Positions 1 through 7,500 of a stretch of 24,308 bases of DNA are shown one piece after another. The notes below the pieces were generated by a model. That model did not search any database. It was not told the DNA's origin and saw only the letters and a program-made list of their open reading frames with translations. Made by a program: the position numbers and the translations under genes. Location: positions 1-24,308 of the IMG/VR virus record IMGVR_UViG_3300042898_000008; one strand, written 5' to 3'. Position 1 is the stretch's first letter. The number at the start of each line of letters is the position of its first letter. Source of the stretch: a virus.

Positions 1-353
1 TTATCCGTAATACTACTCACATTCCCGCTTGCACGAATAGCCACAGTGCCAGTGCCGTTAAAGTTTACCCATGCTCTACACATATAAAGCGGCGCAGTCC
101 CAGATACAGTGGCTAGTTGAGCAGAGTCGAATGTAGGTGTGGCTAGAGTAGGCGAAGTACCCAATACATTAGCACCAGTACCCGTAGAAGTAGTAACTCC
201 TGTGCCGCCACTCAATACTGGCAGAGCAGCGTTTAGTCCACCAGTCAGCGTTGTTACTCCAGTGACTACCAGTGTTGTTGCTATAGTCTCACCGGCAGTA
301 TTTACTACACCCGGAGTTGTAATTCCTAAACTGCCATCGATAATTGCTGCCAT
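1..353 (-). CDS. Tail fibre protein, N-terminal part (runs off the window)
   Basis: The reading frame opens at ATG 353-351 and stays open to base 1, giving about 117 residues of a longer protein. It begins MAAIIDGSLGITTPG, a common start for short phage fibre proteins. A Gly/Thr/Val-rich stretch with LSGGTGVTTSTGTGANVLGTSPTLATP follows, then APLYMCRAWVNFNGTGTVA, which resembles a domain I recall from the C-terminal part of many phage tail proteins. The ribosome binding site AAAGGG lies just upstream, inside the end of the endonuclease gene, which overlaps this gene by 28 bases. By position it is the third short fibre gene after the gp17-like adaptor. It probably contributes to host attachment, but no receptor-binding tip is visible because the gene is cut by the window edge. 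Confidence 0.75.
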   Translation of the reverse strand, partial: MAAIIDGSLGITTPGVVNTAGETIATTLVVTGVTTLTGGLNAALPVLSGGTGVTTSTGTGANVLGTSPTLATPTFDSAQLATVSGTAPLYMCRAWVNFNGTGTVAIRASGNVSSITD

Positions 354-1027
354 GATGTACCCTTTATAAATCTACATTTATCAAAGTGCCAGTTGTTAGC
401 TGCGCCTTTCTGGTGTCCTGTTTTGTGGCAATGGGGACATATCCACTTTGGCTTCTGCTGCACTAAATCACTTAAATGCTGCCTCTGTTCTTTAGTTAGT
501 AGTACCCCCTTCTTTTTAGAGGGTCCTTTATGCGCTTCCCGCATCTTTAGTATTGATTCTGCGCTATGCTTCTTGCCGCGCATAAAAGAAGGCTTGCCTA
601 TCAATAACCTTCTGTTAATCTCACGCCTAGCTGGGTCTTGCATTTGCAGTCTAACACTATCACTAATCTTCTTTCTTGTTTCTTCAGAGTACGTCTTGCC
701 CTTATTCCACGGAACTTTACCTAGATTCATTCCCTTCTTTGTCCGTGGTGGGTATCCGCCCCCAGCAGTTATATTCCAGCCAATCCCATCTGCTGACCTT
801 AGCTTCTTCTCAATGTCTAAACAGTAATCTTTCTCGCCAATTACTATCTTCTCTTTTACTAAGTTATCCCAGCCGTACTTCTCAATGGCAAAGTTAAGAT
901 GTCTATTCCCCGATCTCTTAAAGTGCTGAATCCATCTTTTCTCAGCAGACTTGGATATTCCTACATAGCCTTGAGTAAATATATCCGTATGATCTAAACA
1001 GTGAATCCAGTAAATGCTATGCTGCAT
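326..1027 (-). CDS. GIY-YIG homing endonuclease with NUMOD3-like repeats and zinc finger
   Basis: This 233-residue protein is a free-standing mobile endonuclease. The GIY-YIG nuclease domain covers about residues 4-91: IYW at 5-7, YVG at 21-23, the catalytic-type Arg31 in EKRW, KYG at 50-52, Glu73 in the DIEKK segment and Asn85 before a glycine run. Two NUMOD3-like DNA-binding motifs follow, GKTYSEETRKKIS (110-122) and GKKHSAESILKMREA (151-165). A zinc-finger-like segment has CPHC at 197-200, His214 and Cys218. Such proteins cut DNA at a target lacking the insertion and spread by repair. The start codon overlaps the TAA of an 11-codon fibre stump (TAATG) and I see no good ribosome binding site of its own, so translation probably depends on reinitiation. 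The 3' end overlaps the following fibre gene by 28 bases. All recognisable catalytic residues are present, so it looks intact. Confidence 0.92.
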   Translation of the reverse strand: MQHSIYWIHCLDHTDIFTQGYVGISKSAEKRWIQHFKRSGNRHLNFAIEKYGWDNLVKEKIVIGEKDYCLDIEKKLRSADGIGWNITAGGGYPPRTKKGMNLGKVPWNKGKTYSEETRKKISDSVRLQMQDPARREINRRLLIGKPSFMRGKKHSAESILKMREAHKGPSKKKGVLLTKEQRQHLSDLVQQKPKWICPHCHKTGHQKGAANNWHFDKCRFIKGTSWQQLSMAV

Positions 1028-1062
1028 TAGCTTGAGAGAGTTCCATCGAGCGTAATTGCCAT
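1027..1062 (-). pseudogene. 11-codon 5' stump of a fibre gene, now a leader peptide before the endonuclease
   Basis: Two bases after the stop of the upstream chaperone-like gene, a strong ribosome binding site (AAAGGAG) leads to an ORF encoding MAITLDGTLSS and then TAA. The peptide matches the usual start of short fibre proteins, and also the start of the fibre gene that resumes at 353 (MAAIIDGSLG). The TAA overlaps the endonuclease ATG as TAATG. The simplest reading is that the endonuclease was inserted into the 5' end of the fibre gene. The original ribosome binding site and first codons were left here, and the fibre gene now restarts from a second copy of its N-terminus. Being a stump is inference; the ORF, the binding site and the similarity are direct observations. 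Confidence 0.6.
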
Positions 1063-1063
1063 A

Positions 1064-1405
1064 TTATTCTCCTTTCCAAACTTCTGTAGGCGGTGTAGGC
1101 CAGACTATCTCACCAGCAGGTGGGTAGACAGCAATCTGACGAATCACTTGGCGATAAGCAATGAACTGATCCTGATTGCTAAGACGTGGATTGGCTTCTG
1201 GTAGCCCTATGTCTGCGATGGTTGTCCAGTCAGTGCTGTTTAGGATGCCAACAGCGGTCTGTGCATTAGTCATCTTCTCTGATTCGAGTTGTACTGCTGC
1301 TTTGTCATAGATAACTGGATTGCCATCAACATCAAAGGCATCATCGCCAACAGTGCGAACAGTCTGAGGATAGAGTTTGTATAGTGCTGAAATGAAGTTG
1401 TTCAT
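1064..1405 (-). CDS. Phage tail assembly chaperone-like protein
   Basis: A 113-residue protein beginning [18 protein letters not shown] and continuing with [20 protein letters not shown]-like [14 protein letters not shown], and [18 protein letters not shown] near the C-terminus, ending in a WPTPPTEVW motif. This pattern (polypeptide describing D-G-N, then TDW, then YR..IR.....P) is what I recall of the phage tail assembly chaperone family encoded next to fibre genes. Such proteins are thought to help fibre folding or attachment. It overlaps the preceding fibre gene by four bases (ATGA), with GGAG upstream of the start, so the two are probably translated together. The family call is from memory of the pattern; a small structural role is the alternative. 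Confidence 0.6.
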   Translation of the reverse strand: MNNFISALYKLYPQTVRTVGDDAFDVDGNPVIYDKAAVQLESEKMTNAQTAVGILNSTDWTTIADIGLPEANPRLSNQDQFIAYRQVIRQIAVYPPAGEIVWPTPPTEVWKGE

Positions 1406-2067
1406 CCCTGTATCTCCATTAGGGTTATGGTGGAGGTAGATATTGTATTGCCAAAATCTTGGACATAAGCTGCGGCATTATTATTGTAAGAAGCAAATTG
1501 AGTTTTATATGTGGTTGCAGATGTAGTTGATGGAGAGTCTAAATAAGAAGCAGATACAGAATACCCCCTATTTTGTGCTGTAGTGGCAGTAAATCCAACA
1601 AGGTCTGTAGGAGTCCAAATTTGAGTAGCACCTCTTAATAATCTAAGGTCTACTCCTGTACTATTTGTAACTTTTCCAACACCATTTTGGGCTAACAAAA
1701 CAAGAATTTTGCTTGATGTGCTTCTTGGAGTAATAGTTGCGGTTAATCCTGTGTCAGCTAAACTTGAAGTTGCATTTGTTACTAAAGTAGAAGTAGTCCC
1801 CATAACCACCTGTAAAACCGTTCCCGCAGGCAATGCTGCTTTAGCCACTCCAGTACAGTTAGTCAGCACTCCACTTGCTGGTGTACCCAATGCTGGTGTA
1901 GTTAGCACAGGGCTTGTTAGGGTCTTATTCGTCAGCGTATCAGTCGTGGCTTTCCCGATTAGGGTGTCGGTAGCAACTGGTAGAGTTAGTGTTCCTGACC
2001 CTGCAACGGCTGGAGCAGCTATTGTGATGCTGCCAGAAGTGTCCCCTGCGACTACGATTGAACTCAT
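1402..2067 (-). CDS. Short tail fibre-like protein (221 residues)
   Basis: The N-terminal half is Thr/Leu/Ala-rich, with the motif pair [14 protein letters not shown] and [16 protein letters not shown] (about residues 38-74), a signature of phage fibre shafts. The C-terminal half (about 83-221) looks like a beta-rich globular domain of the kind at fibre tips: [43 protein letters not shown], ending in ITLMEIQG. The start has an AAGGAG site seven bases upstream and overlaps the end of the preceding small gene as ATGA. It is followed, again with an ATGA overlap, by the chaperone-like gene at 1064-1405, so the two form a fibre/chaperone pair. Which receptor it binds, if any, cannot be told. Confidence 0.75.
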   Translation of the reverse strand: MSSIVVAGDTSGSITIAAPAVAGSGTLTLPVATDTLIGKATTDTLTNKTLTSPVLTTPALGTPASGVLTNCTGVAKAALPAGTVLQVVMGTTSTLVTNATSSLADTGLTATITPRSTSSKILVLLAQNGVGKVTNSTGVDLRLLRGATQIWTPTDLVGFTATTAQNRGYSVSASYLDSPSTTSATTYKTQFASYNNNAAAYVQDFGNTISTSTITLMEIQG

Positions 2068-2324
2068 GCTGTCTCCTTAGGATACTTATTCTTAGTGACC
2101 TGTATCTCAGCTTTCCAAGCATCCAGACCACCGTGAAAGATGGTGTCTAGCTGGTCTACTATTGGTGGATAGGCAGCAGCGCGTAGTTCAGCGTAGGTTG
2201 GTGGTACTACCTTTGGCTCGACAACATCAGTCTGAGTCATGTCTTTAGTCCACTCAGGTAGCTCACTTACGCCATCCCAGTCGAATTGGTAGTAGCCATC
2301 GGCTTTATCTTTGAAGGCAATCAT
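2064..2324 (-). CDS. Small fibre-associated protein, possible chaperone (86 residues)
   Basis: It begins [18 protein letters not shown] and ends with the conserved-looking helix [22 protein letters not shown] followed by a Lys-rich tail. I recall this ending from many small proteins encoded beside phage fibre genes, some annotated as tail assembly proteins. The start at 2324 is chosen over an in-frame start ten codons upstream because the ATG overlaps the previous stop as TAATG and has GAGGG upstream. It overlaps the next fibre gene as ATGA. Its place between two short fibre genes suggests a folding or attachment aid for one of them. Function is inferred from position only. Confidence 0.6.
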   Translation of the reverse strand: MIAFKDKADGYYQFDWDGVSELPEWTKDMTQTDVVEPKVVPPTYAELRAAAYPPIVDQLDTIFHGGLDAWKAEIQVTKNKYPKETA

Positions 2325-2980
2325 TATTGAACCCTCGCTATTGTGAATTGACAAGCTACAGTGTTTGTACCAGACACGGTCGCATCGCCATGCGCTCGAA
2401 CAACATCGCTAACAGCCGCATAAAAAGTTGAGGAATTTGTTGTCGCAAAATTTGCTGCCGCACTTGTCTGCGCCGAAAGAACATTTACCACATTAATGGC
2501 GGTTATACTTGTGGTTAGCTGCGTAGAGTTAATAGATATTCCAGAAGTAGCGGCGGCGTTAAACTGGTCACTATAACTTACACTATAGACACCGTTTGTA
2601 TTTATAGTGAATGTTCCACCCAGTGTTGCGCTGTCTGCGTAGGTAATATCAACCCCTGCGCTATTTACTGTGGTTGTGAATCGTCTAATCTTAGTATTGG
2701 TTGAGCCATATCCATTCGCTGTATTAAGCCGGACGTAGCTTAATGGAGTTGTAACTGCACCAGTAAATGTTCCAGTTGTCCCAGACACTGCACCAGTAAA
2801 CGTACCCGTAGTGCCTGACACTGCACCCGTAGCCGCCAGAGTACCAGTTACAGCCACCCCAGTAGAGGAAACCGCCGCTACATTAGTTCCATTACTATTT
2901 AAGTTGAGAATGCCAGAGGCATCACCCGTCATCGAGATGCCACCTGCACCACTCGTCATGGCTGAAATCGTAGATGCCAT
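2324..2980 (-). CDS. Short tail fibre-like protein with TNF/C1q-like tip (218 residues)
   Basis: The N-terminus (about 1-50) is Gly/Ser/Asn-rich (GGISMTGDASGILNLNSNGTN). Two exact copies of the 11-residue unit GAVSGTTGTFT (about 53-75) then make a short repetitive shaft. From about residue 80 the protein looks like a beta sandwich: IRRFTTTVNSAGVDITY, GTFTINTNGVYSVSYSDQF, and the ending VRAHGDATVSGTNTVACQFTIARV. That ending is typical of trimeric C1q/TNF-like phage tips. A strong AAAGGAG site lies 21 bases after the stop of the gp17-like gene. The stop overlaps the next ATG (TAATG). It is probably a receptor-binding or fibre-tip subunit carried by the upstream adaptor fibre; this partnership is inferred from gene order. 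Confidence 0.72.
   Translation of the reverse strand: MASTISAMTSGAGGISMTGDASGILNLNSNGTNVAAVSSTGVAVTGTLAATGAVSGTTGTFTGAVSGTTGTFTGAVTTPLSYVRLNTANGYGSTNTKIRRFTTTVNSAGVDITYADSATLGGTFTINTNGVYSVSYSDQFNAAATSGISINSTQLTTSITAINVVNVLSAQTSAAANFATTNSSTFYAAVSDVVRAHGDATVSGTNTVACQFTIARVQ
2754..2819 (-). repeat. Two tandem 33-bp repeats in a fibre shaft
   Basis: Two adjacent 33-bp units (2754-2786 and 2787-2819) differ at a few third-codon positions but encode the same 11-residue unit ending TGTFT. A third, partial unit begins at 2820. In-frame repeats like this can change shaft length by slippage or recombination. Confidence 0.8.
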
Positions 2981-3000
2981 TTATATATCTCCTTTAATGT

Positions 3001-4509
3001 TCACAAGATAACCCATCTGCTGCCACTAGGAACGGTGACCACAACGCCACCGCCGAGCGAAATTGGCCCGACAGAGAATCCATTTTTAGATGTTGTTAAA
3101 GTGTACGATGATGTTACCGACTGAGCATTCTCGTAGATTGCACCGTTAGCTTGCGCTCCACCAACACCGCCCCAGGCACCAGCAACGTAGCCCTCGAATC
3201 CAGCAATGGTTGTGTTGTATCTGAGCATACCGTTGGTCACGCCAGTTACAGTGCGCTCACCTGTGGTCCCTGCGGGTAGTATTGCAGATCCAGTAGACGA
3301 ATCTTTAGACACCACAACTGCAGCATCTAGTGCTACATAGTCCCAGGCTGCACCTGAGTAAACTCTTACTCTATTAGCTACCGTATTGAAGTACAGATCA
3401 CCGGAGGTCAATGGCCCGCTACTTGGATCTAAAGTCGGATCGGTTGCGAAAGCACCAAGGTAGGTATTCGTGAACGATGCAAGACTGGCCGCTGCCGATA
3501 CTGCTGATGCCGCAGCATTGGTTGCCTGGGTAGTTGCTATCCCAGCTTGTGTAGTTGCGGTCGTTGCAGACGTTCCGGCATTGGTGGCCGATGTTGCCGC
3601 GTTACTTGCTTGCGTGGTTGCTATACCGGCCTGGGTGGTTGCGGTCGATGCAGAAGACGTTGCTGATGAAGCCTGTGCAGTAGCAGTAGATGCGCTTGAA
3701 GTCGCACTAGATGCCGATGCCGTTGCGCTTGTCGCTGAATTTGTTGCGCTCGTTGCTTGCGTTGTAGCAGTCGTTGCTGAGTTACTTGCGCTTGTTGCAC
3801 TGGTTGCCGCGGCTCCGGCAGATACAGCAGCAGCGGCGGCGTTTGCGGCAGCATTCTGAATAGCGACTATGTTAGTTGCGTTCGTGTTAATGCTGGCTAT
3901 ATTTGTAGCGTTAGTATTAACATTAGCAATGTCGGTTCCGACAGCATTTACATTGGCAATCGCCCCGGCAACAGTATTGATGTTGGCGATGTAAGTTGCA
4001 TCTGTATTAACTGAGGTTATGTTATTGGCAACAATGTCTATATTGGCAGCACTATCAGCCAGGCGAACAATGTCAGCCACTAAGGCATCGGCATCTTCGG
4101 TAGAAGTAATTGGAAGCTTTGCGGACCGATCAACCTCTTCCTTCAACTGCTGGGTCTGGATGGTTAAATTGTCTAGAGAACTGGTGATAACTTCCGGATA
4201 AAATCCACCCTGGTTGGTCAGGTCAGTTTCCTGTAAATAAGGAACCTGGGAAGACATAACCATGTTGTATCCAACCGCCAATGGAGCGACCAGAGTTACA
4301 TTCCCGCCAGGATTTGAGTTCTGGTCGAAATTCAAAGTTACGGTAAAGTCGGTGGTTAATACTAGAGTTGTTTCAACTGAGGTCGTATTGTTGACTTTTA
4401 CAACCAGCATATCCGATGGTTGGAATATTTTGAATGCATACGCAAATGGACCAGTTGATCCACTTCCTACGAATGGCCCTGCTTTTCTGGTCTGGCTGGA
4501 GATTGTCAT
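3001..4509 (-). CDS. T7 gp17-like tail fibre adaptor protein (502 residues)
   Basis: Residues 1 to about 125 resemble the T7 gp17 N-terminal domain that anchors fibres to the tail: GPFAYAFKIFQPSDMLVV, DFTVTLN, NPGGNVTLVAPL, SQVPYLQETDL, GGFYPEVITSSLDNLTIQTQQL. Residues about 160-218 are repeats of the form N-T-x-A-T-x-I-A-x-I/V. Residues about 220-343 are almost only Ala, Ser and Thr with Gln and Asn, probably a trimeric coiled-coil or helical shaft. Two small modules follow, GDLYFNTVANRVRVYSGAAW (370-389) and GMLRYNTTIAGFEGYVAGAW (427-446), and a short closing domain rich in Val/Gly ends at SRWVIL. No large receptor-binding domain or intramolecular chaperone is present, so it probably serves as a holder for the separate short fibres downstream. 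The start has AAAGGAG seven bases upstream. Confidence 0.85.
   Translation of the reverse strand: MTISSQTRKAGPFVGSGSTGPFAYAFKIFQPSDMLVVKVNNTTSVETTLVLTTDFTVTLNFDQNSNPGGNVTLVAPLAVGYNMVMSSQVPYLQETDLTNQGGFYPEVITSSLDNLTIQTQQLKEEVDRSAKLPITSTEDADALVADIVRLADSAANIDIVANNITSVNTDATYIANINTVAGAIANVNAVGTDIANVNTNATNIASINTNATNIVAIQNAAANAAAAAVSAGAAATSATSASNSATTATTQATSATNSATSATASASSATSSASTATAQASSATSSASTATTQAGIATTQASNAATSATNAGTSATTATTQAGIATTQATNAAASAVSAAASLASFTNTYLGAFATDPTLDPSSGPLTSGDLYFNTVANRVRVYSGAAWDYVALDAAVVVSKDSSTGSAILPAGTTGERTVTGVTNGMLRYNTTIAGFEGYVAGAWGGVGGAQANGAIYENAQSVTSSYTLTTSKNGFSVGPISLGGGVVVTVPSGSRWVIL
3480..3849 (-). repeat. Ala/Ser/Thr-rich degenerate repeats of the fibre shaft
   Basis: This part of the gp17-like gene is built from degenerate repeats of codons for Ala, Ser and Thr. 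The clearest is a longer unit around TTQAGIATTQA that appears twice, followed by NAA. The composition also opens long spurious reading frames on both strands, which are not genes. Confidence 0.7.
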
Positions 4510-4549
4510 CGAGGTACTCCTTTATTCTTTGATGATAAGTTAAATAAAT

Positions 4550-4561
4550 TAGTTACGGATA
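4550..4561 (-). promoter_or_regulatory. Intergenic motif TATCCGTAACTA before the fibre genes
   Basis: On the coding strand the motif starts at the base right after the TAG of the giant gene and lies 40 bases before the gp17-like start. The same 12-mer occurs at 22624-22635, and its octamer core TATCCGTA also at 16489-16496, always in an intergenic gap. It may be a promoter element, a protein-binding site or an RNA processing site. I see no convincing sigma-70 pair here. Confidence 0.4.
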
Positions 4562-7500
4562 CTATTGGTTCGGTCTATTTACGTCCTTGCCAGAGATAAC
4601 TCCACGAGTCACATCCATAACCCCTTCTGGACTTACCCTGCCCTGCGCCATATCGGCAGCGTATCCAAGAGGCTTTCCCATCTGGCCAAGAGGAAGACCG
4701 GTGATCATTCCAAGTGCGGTCAACGTATCCCGTATAGCCTTCTTCCAGGAACCGTCTTCAGCGATTGCTTTGTAAAGAGTATTGGGTGCGCGAACAGTTG
4801 ACTCAAGTGCTGATATTGATGCGGACGTACTTATACGGTCATCATATGGCTTAGAGTTCCACGCATTAACACCGGCCATGATAGATGGTCCAACTATAGG
4901 TATCATCGCTATGGCAGTCCTGGCTTGCGATCCAAAGAATAAAGCCATGGCATCATTCTCGTCCCACTCATCATCGTCACCATCTGCGAACCCACCGGCA
5001 CCCTGTACTATGATTTCAGACAGAACTGCCGGGATCATAAATGCGAATGTGTAGATGTAAAGCAATTGGCCCATTCCTTTTTTAACTCCGAATTCTTTAA
5101 CAGTCTTGGTGAATTCGGTGCCTAAAAGGTTCGCTTGCATATTGAAGTACGAGTAAAACATAGTGAATGCTCGAACGAATGCGGTGCCGGTCTCGAATCT
5201 GGACACATCCTCTGGGGAGAAACTTCCCTGAGTGAGTCGAACTGCTGAATCAGCCGCTCTAACAGCATCCCTCTCATTGCCAGTTTCGGTCATTGATTGG
5301 TTATACGCTCCGACCCATACAATAGTATCAACGGCATTTTGAAGACCTTGCTGCATGAAGTATCCGTGCTTACCAGCAAAGCTTCTTAATTTGTCATACT
5401 TGCTTGGATTCAGCAGTAGCTCATCAATAGTCTTTGAGATTTCAAATTGCTGGTTACTCATCCTGGTATTCATATACTTGGATTTTTCTGCAACCATTGT
5501 TGACGTATCTGTTGGCTGGCGAGTGTATAACCACAAAGCATTTCTTAGATTGCCTGGCTTTACCTTCAATGCTCCAATGGACAGGCCGGTCACCTGCTGC
5601 AATGCGTTGGTTACGTTACCAACCATCATCTGCATCCCGGTCCTGGTTCTTACCTCACTGAAGAACTTGTCTGCCAATTTGCCACCGGCTCCCTTCATTG
5701 GGGTCTTGATCATCTGCATCGCAGTTCTTTGCAGCCAAGGCACAAGCATATCTCCACGGATGGTTGGATCTAGCCTATCCATCGCGGCAGAGAATGTCTG
5801 GCTGGTCTTTACAATCTTTGCGACATCCTTAATCTTTGGCTCGATGTAAGTGAATCTTAGAACCTTATCAAGATGAGATGGGAAGTATCCAAGGTCAAGC
5901 ATTAATGGCTTGTTGTATTCAACGCGGCCCTTGGTGAATCCCCTGCCGGTGGTCGGGAACATATAAGAGTTATCGGTCTGACCGGTCTCTTGTTCGTTCC
6001 GCATAGCAGCATCGGTGTTAATCCATGGGTCGGTCACCGCAGGTACATATCCACCTCTGTATATACCGAATGGAGTTATAACTGGGTTAGCGGAGATCTC
6101 GTTGAAGTAGAAACCGTACATATCCTTGTGTACTTTCTGAGCCGCTGGCTTCATCTCTTCCAGCAGATCCCAGACAGACTGAGCAAAATCAAAGTCAACC
6201 TTGGAAAGCCTGTTCTCAGCGTACATCCTCGACATGAAGTTATCCCATCGAGCAGTATTTAATGACCCATCCTGGTTCTCTTCAGCCCATCCACGGCCAA
6301 GTAACATCTTCCTTTTGTTGGACTCGTTACCGGTATGGAGAATGGCGTGGAGTAGTTCTGCCTTATTCTTGAATGTGTATCCAATCTCACCGGCGGCTAT
6401 AGATCCAGCAGACAAGCCCTTCTCGACCGACTTAACTATATCAAGATACTTTTGGAGGTACTCATTCTTGGCGATTCTGTATTCAGCAACAGACTCAGAG
6501 ATCGGATTCCAGATGTACTTTCTGAACGGACCATCCAACCTACCCCCGTCCATGGCATCAACCCAGGACTCGACTCTACGCATTGCGGCCCTGGCACCCA
6601 TCAACATGATCTTGCGCTTATCCCAATCGGACATAGCCTTGTCATATCCACGGCGCTCTTTCTTTGTGTCAACAACATCTATGCGGTCAACGAGTTCGGA
6701 GATGATAAGGTTTCTATCGACCATCTTCCCGTCAATCTCCATCTGCTTGTTTCTGCGAGACAGGTGCCATAAAGCCTGGATCTGCTCAGACAAGTCGGTG
6801 AATTGGTCCGTTGTCAGTTCGGTAATTGGCTTGGCTTGTTGCAAGTGAGCAGTGATCATTGGCTCTATTTCTGCATAGAACTCTGGATCGTACTCTTGGA
6901 CCTTGGCCAGGTATGCTCCGGCCGGTAGTTCCGTCTTGCCAAGCCCGTAGTTTGCTAGGATTGCCCTGGCTGCGCTCACAAGATTCATGTCGCGCTTATC
7001 TGCGATTCTAGAGTCAGCAGTGAATACCTTCTTGAATAGATCGAGAGACTTAGCAACCGACCGGTTAACCTTGATGGCTTCCGATGCAAGCTGGTTGTTC
7101 AGCAACTGGTTGCGCTTGGCTTCCATCGCCCCAGCAGTGTCTCCCTTCTTGAGAGCATTAATTGCCTCTTGCGCTGCACGAGCCTCTGCAATCGAATAAT
7201 TCTTTGGTTTGATAGTACCTATAGGCCTCGATGCCAATATCGCAACAGCGGCTTGCCTAGCAGCTTCTAGCATCACTCTGACAGGAGCAGTCGCCTTCGC
7301 AAGGTGCCTTAACTCAACAGACACGAACCTTGCGCGAGCTTCGTTGTGTATTGCTGATTCGACAGCAACTTCAATAGACTTTGGATCTTGCAGTTCTGCG
7401 TGTTCGGCCAGCATTCTTTCGTCTGTTCTAACATTGACCTCATCGTTAAACTTACGAGCGGAGACCAATGCCCTAACAAGGTCATCACCAGACTTGAATC

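Noticed and set aside
9-21. Plus-strand TAATACTACTCAC, twelve of thirteen bases as in the T7 RNA polymerase promoter
   Set aside because: It lies inside the fibre coding sequence on the opposite strand to all genes, and the bases that follow (ATTCCCG) lack the TATAGGG part of the promoter. Probably chance.
326-1062. A group I intron carrying the endonuclease
   Set aside because: The endonuclease ORF fills nearly the whole insert and runs 28 bases into the resumed fibre gene, leaving no room for a ribozyme core outside the ORF. A free-standing insertion fits better.
3470-3859. Plus-strand ORF of 129 residues, nearly all Ala and Val
   Set aside because: It is the reverse complement of the Ala/Ser/Thr shaft repeats of the gp17-like gene. 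The composition explains the lack of stops.
1-4509. Diversity-generating retroelement variable region, considered because BPP-1 carries one
   Set aside because: No reverse transcriptase, no template repeat and no adenine-biased paired repeat were seen in the window; the last fibre gene is cut before its 3' end, so the question stays open outside the window.
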